Shown here piece by piece: positions 16,012 to 23,771 of a stretch of DNA of 59,124 nucleotides. Made by a program: the position numbers and the translations under genes. Below the pieces are notes generated by a model. The model was given only the letters and a program-made list of their open reading frames with translations, was not told the origin of the DNA and made no database searches. This DNA comes from an uncultured Lachnospiraceae bacterium. Lineage in GTDB: Bacteria; Bacillota; Clostridia; Lachnospirales; Lachnospiraceae. Each line of letters opens with the position of its first letter. Within the stretch, counting starts at the first letter, position 1. The stretch is taken from assembly GCA_910579425.1 (NCBI GenBank), contig CAJTVL010000023.1:1-59124 (forward strand). The letters are read 5' to 3'.

Positions 16012-17217
16012 ATGTTTTCTAATTTCTTTTATATCTGTAAGGCCAAGGGCTTAAATATCACCTTAAGCGAGTGGCTGACCTTACAGGAGGCGCTGGACAA
16101 GGGGCTGTGCGAGAGCAGTCTGACACAGTTTTATTACCTTGCCCGGATGATTCTGGTTAAGAGCGAGACGGATTTCGATAAATTTGACATGGCCTTTGAC
16201 GAAACCTTTAAAGGAATCCAGTCGGAAAACGAAATTTCCAAAAATATGATGAAATGGCTGGATAAGTCAGAGTTGATTGATCTGGTGGACGAGGAAGAGC
16301 GCTACCGCATGAATGAGCAGGACGGAATCCAATTTATCGATAAGGACGAGGTGGAGACCAAGTTCAAGGAACGGCTGCGAGATCAGGACAGCGAACATAA
16401 CGGCGGAAGTTTCTGGATCGGCAGTATGGGAAAAACCGCTTTCGGAAATATGGGCGGCTTTATGGGCGGAATCCGGGTCGGAGGAAAAACGGGCTATCAG
16501 AGCGCCTTTCAGGTAGTAGGAGCCCGCAAATACAGAGATTTCAGGGACGACAGGATGCTGGACAACCGCCAGTTTCAGTTGGCTTTCCGGAAACTGCGTC
16601 AGTTTTCCACAAGGCTGGATATTCCCAAGACGGAGCTTGACATTGACGGAACCATAGACAAGACCTGTAATAACGGCGGCTGTCTGCAGATTGTCATGGA
16701 TAAGCCGCGCAAAAACGCGGTAAAGCTGTTGCTCCTTATGGACTCGGGAGGGACCATGATTCCCTTCAGCTCCCTGCTCAACGAGCTGTTTCAGGCGGTA
16801 CACAAATCCAATCACTATAAGGATGTAAAAACCTATTATTTCCATAACTGTATTTACTCCAAGCTCTATAAGACGCCGGAATGCGAGAACGGAGACTGGA
16901 TTGACACGGAATGGATGTTCCGCAATCTTGACAGCGATTATAAGGTGATTGTGGTGGGGGACGCGGCCATGGCCCCGGAGGAGCTCTACTCTGCCAGCGG
17001 CAACTACCGGGGGCCAAACGGAGGACTGGCAGGCTGGGACTGGCTGCAGCTTTTAAAGCGCCATTACAAAAAGGTGGTATGGCTCAATCCCAAGATGGCG
17101 CCGGGCCATGCTCCCTGGCGGGAGGCGGAGACGGCCATCAAAGGACTTTTTCCCATGTATAAGCTGACGGTGGACGGACTGAACCAGGCCATGATCAAGC
17201 TGATGCTGAATAAATAG
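16012..17217 (+). CDS. VWA domain protein (CoxE-like), partner of MoxR ATPase
   Basis: A 401-aa soluble protein. The C-terminal half (from about residue 235) has a von Willebrand factor A core, KLLLLMDSGGTM, where the usual metal-site DxSxS is replaced by DSGGT; related CoxE-type proteins also show a GG version. The N-terminal half is helical with a Gly-rich segment around residues 128-160. There is no signal peptide. The gene follows the MoxR ATPase and probably forms a metal- or cofactor-loading chaperone pair with it; the client is not evident from neighbours. Confidence 0.85.
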   Translation: MFSNFFYICKAKGLNITLSEWLTLQEALDKGLCESSLTQFYYLARMILVKSETDFDKFDMAFDETFKGIQSENEISKNMMKWLDKSELIDLVDEEERYRMNEQDGIQFIDKDEVETKFKERLRDQDSEHNGGSFWIGSMGKTAFGNMGGFMGGIRVGGKTGYQSAFQVVGARKYRDFRDDRMLDNRQFQLAFRKLRQFSTRLDIPKTELDIDGTIDKTCNNGGCLQIVMDKPRKNAVKLLLLMDSGGTMIPFSSLLNELFQAVHKSNHYKDVKTYYFHNCIYSKLYKTPECENGDWIDTEWMFRNLDSDYKVIVVGDAAMAPEELYSASGNYRGPNGGLAGWDWLQLLKRHYKKVVWLNPKMAPGHAPWREAETAIKGLFPMYKLTVDGLNQAMIKLMLNK

Positions 17218-17223
17218 AATTAA

Positions 17224-17280
17224 GCAGGGGAGGCTTTCCCCTGCGCATAAAAATATAAGGGCAGCGCGCCCTGTGCTGCC
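17224..17280 (+). terminator. Two hairpins after the VWA gene
   Basis: A perfect 8-bp stem GCAGGGGA/TCCCCTGC (17224-17244) is followed by an A/T-rich stretch, then a second stem GGCAGC/GCTGCC (17260-17280). Neither has a clean T-tract, so termination is likely but incomplete. The space before tyrS is too short for a T-box leader. Confidence 0.5.
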
Positions 17281-17285
17281 ATTGT

Positions 17286-17325
17286 TTGAAAGCCGCCTGA
17301 GGGCGGCGCTATGGAGGTTGAAATG
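17286..17325 (+). repeat. RBS-hairpin repeat, copy 2 (before tyrS)
   Basis: GCCGCC (17292-17297), TGAG, GGCGGC (17302-17307), 3 bases, ATGGAGG (17311-17317), 5 bases, then ATG 17323. The layout is identical to the copies at 15111 and 23731, with TTTGAAA on the left flank. Confidence 0.88.
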
Positions 17326-18546
17326 ACGATATTTGACGAACTGAAAGCAAGAGGGCTTTTGGCCCAGCTCACGGACGAGGAAGAGATCAAAGAACTGATC
17401 AATGGAGGAAAGGCCACCTTTTATATTGGCTTTGACCCCACTGCGGATTCTCTGCATGTAGGGCATTTTATGGCGCTTTGCCTGATGAAGCGTCTGCAGA
17501 TGGCAGGAAACAAACCCATCGCGCTCTTAGGCGGAGGCACCGGTATGGTGGGAGACCCTTCCGGAAGAAGCGACATGCGCTCCATGATGACCAGAGAAAC
17601 CATAGAGCACAACTGCCAGTGCTTTAAGGAGCAGATGAGCCGCTTTATCGATTTTTCCGACGGAAAAGCCATGATGGTGAATAACGCAGAGTGGCTTCTC
17701 GACTTAAATTATATTGAGTTTTTGCGGGAGATCGGGCCCCATTTTTCCGTAAACAGAATGCTTACGGCGGAATGCTATAAGCAGAGGATGGAAAAGGGTT
17801 TAAGCTTCCTTGAATTTAACTATATGCTGATGCAGAGCTACGATTTTTATGAGCTGTTCCAGAGGTATGGCTGTAATATGCAGTTTGGCGGGGACGATCA
17901 GTGGAGCAATATGCTGGGCGGGACGGAGCTGATCCGCCGCAAGCTGGGAAAAGACGCCTATGCCATGACCATCACGCTGCTTTTGAATTCGGAAGGAAAG
18001 AAAATGGGTAAGACCCAGAAGGGCGCGGTCTGGCTGGATCCAAACAAGACAAGCCCCTTTGAGTTTTATCAGTACTGGAGGAACGTTGCGGATGCGGATG
18101 TGCTCAAATGCCTGCGGATGCTCACTTTCCTGCCCTTAGAGCAGATTGACGAGATGGACAGGTGGGAGGGAAGCCAGCTCAATCAGGCCAAGGAAATCCT
18201 AGCCTTTGAGCTTACCAAGCTGGTACACGGTGAGGAAGAGGCCTCCAAAGCCCAGGAAAGCGCGAGAGCCCTGTTCAGTACCGGGGCTGCCGCCGAGATG
18301 CCTACCAGCGAGCTTGCGGAGGAGGACTTTACGGATGGGAGGATCGATATGATTTCCGTACTCTGCAAAGCCGGATTGGTTGCCAGCCGTTCCGAGGGCA
18401 GACGGGCCATTGAGCAGGGCGGCGTGACTTTGGAAAATGAAAAGGTTACGGACGTAAAAGCCGCCTTTGGAAAGGATACCTTTGCCGGAGAGGGCGCGGT
18501 GGTAAAGAGAGGAAAGAAAAATTTCCGCAGAGTCATTTTAAAATAG
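17323..18546 (+). CDS. tyrS: Tyrosyl-tRNA synthetase
   Basis: A 407-aa class I aminoacyl-tRNA synthetase. The HIGH-like motif is HVGH (residues 45-48), and the KMSKS-like loop is KMGKT near residue 230, a form normal for bacterial TyrRS. A C-terminal S4 RNA-binding domain is seen (GLVASRSEGRRAIEQGGV). ATG 17323 is chosen over the in-frame ATG 17311, which belongs to the ribosome site of the hairpin repeat. No T-box leader is seen, which is notable because many Firmicutes tyrS genes have one. Confidence 0.97.
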   Translation: MTIFDELKARGLLAQLTDEEEIKELINGGKATFYIGFDPTADSLHVGHFMALCLMKRLQMAGNKPIALLGGGTGMVGDPSGRSDMRSMMTRETIEHNCQCFKEQMSRFIDFSDGKAMMVNNAEWLLDLNYIEFLREIGPHFSVNRMLTAECYKQRMEKGLSFLEFNYMLMQSYDFYELFQRYGCNMQFGGDDQWSNMLGGTELIRRKLGKDAYAMTITLLLNSEGKKMGKTQKGAVWLDPNKTSPFEFYQYWRNVADADVLKCLRMLTFLPLEQIDEMDRWEGSQLNQAKEILAFELTKLVHGEEEASKAQESARALFSTGAAAEMPTSELAEEDFTDGRIDMISVLCKAGLVASRSEGRRAIEQGGVTLENEKVTDVKAAFGKDTFAGEGAVVKRGKKNFRRVILK

Positions 18547-18565
18547 CATTGCAGATAGGAGCAAT

Positions 18566-19255
18566 ATGCAATACCAACTGATCAGAAGCAACAGAAAATC
18601 CATTGCCATCTCTTTTGACAGAGATGGCAATTTGACCGTAAAGGCCCCCTCATGGGTGAGCCTGCGGGAGATCGAGTCCTTTGTGGCGTCGAAACAGGAA
18701 TGGATCGCGGCCACGGCAAAGCGGCTTGAGAGAGCCAGGGAGAAAGCCATGGCGGAGCGGCCACGGCTGGAAAACGGAGATATGCTGGACTACCTTGGAG
18801 AAAAGCGGGCACTTACCGTGATCCGGGGGGAGAGGAGCCGGGCGAGGGTCAAATGCGTGATGGACAGGCTCCTTATGTGGGTTCCCTACGAGGCGGATTA
18901 TGAGTACAAAAGAGCTCAGCTTGAAAAGTGGTACCGCAGGGAGGCACAGCTTGTTTTTGCCCAAAAGGCCCGGGAATATGCCGCGGTTTTAAAAGTAAAT
19001 TTTGAAGAAATCCACATCAAGGATCAGAAAAGCCGCTGGGGAAGCTGCAGCGGCCGGAGGAACCTTAATTTTAATTGGCGTCTGATCATGGCTCCGGAGC
19101 CGGTCTGCGACTATGTGATCATCCATGAGCTTTGCCATCTCCGGTTCATGGATCATTCGGCTGCCTTCTGGGGGCTGGTGGAGAGCCTTTGCCCTGATTA
19201 TAAGCAGTACAGGGGGTGGCTTAGGGAAAATGGGGGGCGGCTTTATGTGATTTGA
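18566..19255 (+). CDS. YgjP-like zinc metallopeptidase-fold protein (DUF45)
   Basis: A 229-aa protein of the YgjP/DUF45 family. The zinc-binding motif is HELCH (His187, Glu188, His191) followed by MDHS, and the family box KDQKSRWGSCS is upstream of it. It is cytoplasmic, with no signal peptide. Family members are annotated either as metal-dependent hydrolases or as M48-like peptidases, and the natural substrate is unclear. It starts at ATG 18566 after ATAGGAG, 19 bases after tyrS, and may be cotranscribed with it. Confidence 0.88.
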   Translation: MQYQLIRSNRKSIAISFDRDGNLTVKAPSWVSLREIESFVASKQEWIAATAKRLERAREKAMAERPRLENGDMLDYLGEKRALTVIRGERSRARVKCVMDRLLMWVPYEADYEYKRAQLEKWYRREAQLVFAQKAREYAAVLKVNFEEIHIKDQKSRWGSCSGRRNLNFNWRLIMAPEPVCDYVIIHELCHLRFMDHSAAFWGLVESLCPDYKQYRGWLRENGGRLYVI

Positions 19256-19311
19256 AGGAAAAGACGGAGGAATAATAAAAAAGGCCTGAGGAGGAACAAG
19301 CAAAATAAAAA

Positions 19312-19341
19312 GTAATAAACCCTTTCTCCCCCACATACACT
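19312..19341 (+). promoter_or_regulatory. Candidate sigma-E promoter of spoIVA
   Basis: CATACACT (19334-19341) matches the sigma-E -10 consensus, and GTAATAAA (19312-19319) lies 14 bases upstream in the -35 position. In Bacillus, spoIVA is transcribed by sigma-E in the mother cell. The rest of the 114-base leader holds an inverted repeat CGAAC/GTTCG with C/G-rich core (19367-19392) followed by TTCTTT, which could be a processing or attenuation hairpin. Confidence 0.5.
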
Positions 19342-19454
19342 GAATTAAGTATGTAAAGGACAAAGGCGAACCCGGCGAGGAAACCCGGTTCGTTCTTTAA
19401 GATAACTGTCTGCGCGGGAAAGGCTACCGGCAGGCGGCGGAAAGGGTGTGTTAG

Positions 19455-20942
19455 ATGGATATAAGTGCGAAGAGAGAGTACGATTTATACAATGATATTC
19501 AGTCAAGATGCGGCGGCGAAATTTACATAGGGGTAGTAGGGCCGGTGAGAACCGGAAAATCCACCTTTATCAAACGTTTTATGGATTTGATGGTGCTTCC
19601 CAATATGGTGGAATCTTACGAGAAGGAGCGTGCGGTGGATGAACTGCCCCAGAGCGCGGGAGGGAAGACCATCACCACCACAGAGCCTAAATTTATCCCC
19701 AAGGAGGCCGCAAAGCTGTCTTTGGGGGACGGGATTGAAGCGAGAGTAAGACTGATCGATTGTGTGGGCTATATGGTGGAAGGAGCCAGCGGCCACATGG
19801 AGGATGATGCGGAGCGCATGGTGAAAACCCCCTGGTATGCGGAGGAAATCCCTTTTACCCAGGCGGCGGAGATCGGAACCCGCAAGGTGATCAACGATCA
19901 CTCCACCATCGGGATTGTGATTACCTGCGACGGAAGCTTTGGGGATATTCCGAGAGAAAATTACCTTGCGGCGGAGGAACGTACCATCAAGGAGCTGAAA
20001 AAGCTGAAAAAACCTTTTGTGGTGATTTTAAATACGGCAAAGCCCTATGGTGAAGAGGCGGCAAGGCAGGCCAGGGAAATCGAAAATCAATACGGGGTAT
20101 CGGTAATGCCTGTCAACTGTGAGCAGCTTAAGAAAGAGGACATTCATCAGATCCTGGAAAATATCCTGTATGAGTTCCCACTCACCATGATTGAATTTTA
20201 TATGCCCAAGTGGGTGGAGATGCTTCCGGCAAACCACAAAATGAAAGTGGATTTGATCGGAAGAGTAAGAGAAATCATGCAGCAGTATAACTGTATCAGG
20301 GACGTGAAGAATAACCCCGTGACTTTGGAGGGGCCTTTTATCAAAAAGTGCAAGATGGACAGTATCGATATGGCGGACGGGTGTATCAAGGTCTGGCTGG
20401 ATGTGGATGACGCCTATTATTATGAAATGCTGAGCGACATGGTAGGAGAGAATATTGACAATGAATACCATCTTTTATCCGTCCTGAAAGAAATGGCGAG
20501 AATGAAAAAAGAGTATGTAAAAGTACTTCACGCCATAGATTCCGTGCGGCAAAAGGGCTATGGAGTGGTGACGCCGGAGCGGGATGAAATCCGTTTGGAT
20601 AAACCGGAGGTGATCAGGCATGGCAACAAATTCGGCGTGAAGATACGGGCGGAGAGTCCCAGCATCCACATGATCCGGGCCAATATCGAGACGGAAATAT
20701 CGCCTATTGTGGGCTCGGAAGAACAGGCGCAGGATCTGATCCGCTTTATCTCGGATTCCAGCCAGAGTGAGGCCGGAATTTGGGAAACCAACATTTTTGG
20801 AAAGTCAGTGGAACAACTGGTGAATGACGGAATCACAGGAAAGCTTACCATGATCGGGGACGAAAGCCAGCTCAAGCTTCAGGAAACCATGCAGAAGATT
20901 GTCAACGATTCCAACGGCGGTATGGTGTGCATCATTATATAA
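19455..20942 (+). CDS. spoIVA: Stage IV sporulation protein A
   Basis: A 495-aa ATPase that polymerises on the forespore surface and forms the base layer of the spore coat. The P-loop GPVRTGKST is near residue 30, and the protein ends with the hydrophobic tail NGGMVCIII that is characteristic of SpoIVA. The length is close to the 492 residues in Bacillus. It lies as a single gene between a hairpin-rich leader and a downstream stem-loop. It is strong evidence that the organism forms endospores. Confidence 0.98.
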   Translation: MDISAKREYDLYNDIQSRCGGEIYIGVVGPVRTGKSTFIKRFMDLMVLPNMVESYEKERAVDELPQSAGGKTITTTEPKFIPKEAAKLSLGDGIEARVRLIDCVGYMVEGASGHMEDDAERMVKTPWYAEEIPFTQAAEIGTRKVINDHSTIGIVITCDGSFGDIPRENYLAAEERTIKELKKLKKPFVVILNTAKPYGEEAARQAREIENQYGVSVMPVNCEQLKKEDIHQILENILYEFPLTMIEFYMPKWVEMLPANHKMKVDLIGRVREIMQQYNCIRDVKNNPVTLEGPFIKKCKMDSIDMADGCIKVWLDVDDAYYYEMLSDMVGENIDNEYHLLSVLKEMARMKKEYVKVLHAIDSVRQKGYGVVTPERDEIRLDKPEVIRHGNKFGVKIRAESPSIHMIRANIETEISPIVGSEEQAQDLIRFISDSSQSEAGIWETNIFGKSVEQLVNDGITGKLTMIGDESQLKLQETMQKIVNDSNGGMVCIII

Positions 20943-20954
20943 ATCAGAATCCGG

Positions 20955-21014
20955 TTCTCAAGAACATATTCTCAAGAATATATTCTCACGGAATGCGCAG
21001 CCCTTGCGCATTCC
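20955..21014. repeat. 14-bp tandem repeat and stem-loop after spoIVA
   Basis: TTCTCAAGAA plus CATA or TATA repeats at 20955 and 20969, and a third partial unit starts at 20983. Next comes a perfect 10-bp stem GGAATGCGCA/TGCGCATTCC (20990-21014) with a 5-base loop but no T-tract. It may end or protect the spoIVA transcript. Confidence 0.65.
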
Positions 21015-21069
21015 TGAGCCAGGAACCCCAATGCCGAAATATCCGGTCAGCCGCAGAGCGTGCTGGCCG

Positions 21070-21098
21070 TTGTTTTTTCTGCGGGCTTTTGATATAAT
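21070..21098 (+). promoter_or_regulatory. Promoter of the TlpA-CD1871A-polyferredoxin operon
   Basis: TTGTTT (21070-21075), 17 bases, TATAAT (21093-21098). A second TATAAT at 21124-21129 lacks a good -35. The start codon follows at 21151. Confidence 0.7.
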
Positions 21099-21150
21099 AG
21101 GCAGCGGAATAAATTTTGCATGCTATAATCACGCAGATAGGAGTACACAC

Positions 21151-21750
21151 ATGAAACACATTAAAAAAACATTCTTTTTTGTTCTTATTTTTTCTGTCCT
21201 GTTTTTGGGCGGCTGTGCTTTTGGAACCTCCGGTGAGCGCGATCAGGCTCCAGGCGGGGATGGCCAAGAGGAGGTTCAGAGTGAAGCTTCTTCAGAGAAA
21301 GAGCAGTCTTCTTCTCCCAAGGTCGTCTTTGAAGCACTGGACATGGAAGGAAATACGGTTTCCTCCGATATTCTGGCAAATTCAAAATTGACAATGATCA
21401 ATGTCTGGGCAACCTACTGTAATCCCTGCTTAAGTGAAATGCCGGAGCTGGGGGAGCTTGCCGGGGCATATGACCCGGCGGATTTCCAACTGATTGGTAT
21501 TATCAGTGACGTGCAGGAAGGAGGAGATGAGGCTCAGATCGAGTACGCCGCATCCCTGATCGAAGAGACGGGGGCGGATTATCCCCATCTTCTTTTAAAC
21601 CGCTCTCTCTACATTGGGCTTTTGAGCGGTGTTTCTGCCGTGCCAACCACCTTTTTCCTGGATGAAAACGGCACAGTCCTGGATACTGTGATCGGCGCAA
21701 TGGACAAGTCTGCGTGGGAGGAAAAGATTGATGCGCTTTTGCAAAAATAA
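21151..21750 (+). CDS. TlpA-like thioredoxin-fold lipoprotein
   Basis: A 199-aa membrane-anchored thiol-disulfide protein. The signal peptide ends in lipobox LGGC with lipid-modified Cys22, followed by an acidic Gln/Ser/Glu-rich linker and a TlpA/ResA-type domain with active site CNPC (Cys90, Cys93) in WATYCNPC. A cis-Pro segment VSAVPTTFF is present. ATG 21151 has AGGAG upstream; the longer open frame to 20899 overlaps spoIVA and is not used. The following two genes encode a CXXC membrane peptide and a polyferredoxin, so it probably exchanges electrons with them. Confidence 0.9.
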   Translation: MKHIKKTFFFVLIFSVLFLGGCAFGTSGERDQAPGGDGQEEVQSEASSEKEQSSSPKVVFEALDMEGNTVSSDILANSKLTMINVWATYCNPCLSEMPELGELAGAYDPADFQLIGIISDVQEGGDEAQIEYAASLIEETGADYPHLLLNRSLYIGLLSGVSAVPTTFFLDENGTVLDTVIGAMDKSAWEEKIDALLQK

Positions 21751-21916
21751 AAGAAGGAACAGGCAGTATACGCTTGGCGGGGCAAAAAGAACCGGCTGGC
21801 TGTGGGGGATGCTTACAGGGCTTATGCTGCTGGGAATCGGCGCTCTGGAAGGGCAGTTTTCGGTGATTTACAAAAAGGCTGTGATGATCTGCCTGGAATG
21901 TATTGGGATCGGGTGA
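21731..21916 (+). CDS. CD1871A-like small CXXC membrane protein
   Basis: A 61-aa protein resembling the CD1871A family named after Clostridioides difficile. It has a basic N-terminus, one membrane segment (GMLTGLMLLGIGALEG) and the C-terminal motif CLECIGIG (Cys54, Cys57). ATG 21731 overlaps the 3' end of the TlpA gene by 20 bases with GGGAGG upstream, so it is translationally coupled. The next gene starts 4 bases after its stop. The conserved CXXC close to the C-terminus suggests a redox relay between the lipoprotein and the polyferredoxin; this role is an inference. Confidence 0.82.
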   Translation: MRFCKNKRRNRQYTLGGAKRTGWLWGMLTGLMLLGIGALEGQFSVIYKKAVMICLECIGIG

Positions 21917-21920
21917 TGAG

Positions 21921-22835
21921 ATGAAAAGATTACGGCTTATCATACAGCTTGGTTATACGATTATTACCAACGGGTATGCATACGGTTTCTTAAACGGAAA
22001 AATCTATCAGGGAAAGCTTAAATTTGCCTGTGTTCCCGGCCTTAATTGTTATTCCTGCCCGGGCGCATTGGCTTCCTGCCCTATGGGAGCGCTGCAGGCG
22101 CTTTTAAATCAGCAGGGCTTTACCGTTCCGTTTGCAATGCTTGGTTTTTTCTTCCTTTTGGGAAGTCTTTTGGGGAGGACTGTCTGCGGATTTTTGTGCC
22201 CCTTTGGGCTGGTGCAGGATCTTTTATATAAGCTTCCCATTTTAAAAAAGAAAAAAAGGCTGCCTTTTCATTCCCTGCTGAAATACGGAAAGTATCTCGT
22301 CTTGTTTTTGCTGGCAGGAGTCGGCTCGCTGTTTTTATTTGGCGGCTTTGCCAAGGTACCGGCCTTTTGTAAGTATTTGTGTCCTTCCGGCACTTTGTTC
22401 GGCGCGCTGCCGCTTCTTGGCGCCGATGAAATGCTGCGCTCTCAGGCAGGGGGCCTGTTTGGGTGGAAGCTTGGCGTTTTGCTATTCCTGCTTCTGTTGT
22501 CGATAAAGGTTTATCGTCCTTTTTGTCAGTATCTGTGTCCCTTAGGAGCCGTTTACGGATGGTTCAACCGGTTTAGCCTGGTGCAGATCCGCTGGGAAAA
22601 GGAGCAGTGTATTCACTGCGGCCTTTGCGAGAGCGCCTGCCCGGTGGGGCTTACCCTGGAGGAAATCTCCGGGTCGGCACAGTGTATCCGCTGCGGAGAG
22701 TGTGCAAGGGCCTGCCCTAAAAGCTGCCTGTCTTTCAGAGCGGATCTAAAGAGCAATAATAAGAGTGCCCAAAACCATGAGAATCAGTCCAAGCAGGGCT
22801 TTGCGGCTCAGGGTTTCCGAAAAGACCAGTCTTGA
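21921..22835 (+). CDS. NapH-like membrane polyferredoxin
   Basis: A 304-aa membrane protein with about four hydrophobic helices, several cysteine pairs of the form CGFLCPFG, CKYLCPSG and CQYLCPLG, and two C-terminal 4Fe-4S clusters (CIHCGLCESACP and CIRCGECARACP). Such proteins pass electrons across the membrane to partner redox proteins. The last roughly 30 residues after the second cluster (RADLKSNNK onward) are polar and unrelated, and they lie in the 90 bases shared with the convergent EamA gene. They may result from loss of an original stop codon. ATG 21921 follows GGGTGATGAG. Confidence 0.9.
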   Translation: MKRLRLIIQLGYTIITNGYAYGFLNGKIYQGKLKFACVPGLNCYSCPGALASCPMGALQALLNQQGFTVPFAMLGFFFLLGSLLGRTVCGFLCPFGLVQDLLYKLPILKKKKRLPFHSLLKYGKYLVLFLLAGVGSLFLFGGFAKVPAFCKYLCPSGTLFGALPLLGADEMLRSQAGGLFGWKLGVLLFLLLLSIKVYRPFCQYLCPLGAVYGWFNRFSLVQIRWEKEQCIHCGLCESACPVGLTLEEISGSAQCIRCGECARACPKSCLSFRADLKSNNKSAQNHENQSKQGFAAQGFRKDQS

Positions 22836-23615
22836 AAATACAATGGTAACCAGAATACTCAGTTTGTCAATGGGAACCACCACACTGACCGGCCCGTTTT
22901 GGATTGCATAGTAATAGCAAAGCCAGGAGGCGCCTGTGGCAAGTCCTGAGAGGGAAATAAAGAGAAGCTCTCCCTTCGGAACTTCCTTTAAAAGTCTGAC
23001 GGATGTTTCCCGGTTTTTGATCAATACCACAAGCCAGGCCATAATCAGTACTACGCCTGTGCGGATGGCGGTTCCAAGATTGGATTCCACGCCGGTGATC
23101 CCCACCTTTGCAAGAATAGAGGTGAGGGAAGCAAACAGAGCGGAAAGAAGGGCATAAATCAGCCAGCGCCGGTTTTCTTTTTTTTGGGAAGTCTGTTTTT
23201 TTTCTATCATGAGGAAAATGCCTGCGGCAAGAAGAAGGGTACCGGCAAGTTTCAGGATCAGATGAGTCTTTTCCTGAAACAGGAAAATAGCAAGAAGCAC
23301 GGTAAGGACGGTGCTGGATTTGTCAACGGGCACTACCTTATTGACATCCCCCAGGGCTAAGGCTTTGAAATAGCAGATCCAGGAGGCGCCTGTGGCAGCG
23401 CCGGATAAGATCAGAAACACAAAGGATTTGGGGGTGATTTCCGAAATTGTTCCCCCGGAATCGACGACGGCCACCATCAGCCATGAAAAGGCCAGCACAA
23501 CTATGGTGCGCAGGGCCGTAGCAAGGTCGGAGTTTGTTTTCTTGATGCCGCATTTGGCCAGGATTGAGGTAATACCTGCAAAAAAAGCGGATAATATTGC
23601 CATAATAAGCCACAT
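22746..23615 (-). CDS. EamA-family (DMT superfamily) transporter
   Basis: A 289-aa protein with about ten hydrophobic helices in two homologous EamA halves; both contain GATGASW(I/L)CY-type motifs and an ITSILAK segment. The superfamily exports or imports small metabolites, and the substrate cannot be predicted here. The start at 23615 is supported by GGGAGG. Its 3' end overlaps the polyferredoxin gene on the other strand by 90 bases, and no terminator lies between them. Confidence 0.9.
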   Translation of the reverse strand: MWLIMAILSAFFAGITSILAKCGIKKTNSDLATALRTIVVLAFSWLMVAVVDSGGTISEITPKSFVFLILSGAATGASWICYFKALALGDVNKVVPVDKSSTVLTVLLAIFLFQEKTHLILKLAGTLLLAAGIFLMIEKKQTSQKKENRRWLIYALLSALFASLTSILAKVGITGVESNLGTAIRTGVVLIMAWLVVLIKNRETSVRLLKEVPKGELLFISLSGLATGASWLCYYYAIQNGPVSVVVPIDKLSILVTIVFSRLVFSETLSRKALLGLILMVLGTLIIAL

Positions 23616-23639
23616 AATCAGTTCCCTCCCGTGTCTTTC

Positions 23640-23668
23640 AATATAATACTTTTTGGATACGGCTGCAA
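23640..23668 (-). promoter_or_regulatory. Promoter of the EamA transporter gene
   Basis: On the - strand, TTGCAG (23668-23663), 17 bases, TATATT (23645-23640), about 25 bases ahead of the start codon. Confidence 0.65.
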
Positions 23669-23690
23669 GCCCAAATCAGGTCACTTTTTG

Positions 23691-23719
23691 TTGTATGCCC
23701 CAATAACCTGTGGTATAAT
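23691..23719 (+). promoter_or_regulatory. Promoter of the lactonase-like gene
   Basis: TTGTAT (23691-23696), 17 bases, TATAAT (23714-23719). The transcript would begin just ahead of the RBS-hairpin repeat, so the hairpin lies near its 5' end. Confidence 0.75.
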
Positions 23720-23730
23720 AAGGAAAGATA

Positions 23731-23771
23731 TTTGAAAGCCGCCTGCAGGCGGCAGCATGGAGGGTGACATG
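23731..23771 (+). repeat. RBS-hairpin repeat, copy 3 (before lactonase-like gene)
   Basis: A perfect 16-base palindrome GCCGCCTGCAGGCGGC (23738-23753), 3 bases, ATGGAGG (23757-23763), 5 bases, then ATG 23769. The left flank is TTTGAAA as in copy 2. Confidence 0.9.

Noticed and set aside
17218..17322. Possible T-box leader for tyrS
   Set aside because: The interval is only 105 bases, with two simple hairpins and no T-box sequence or specifier loop.
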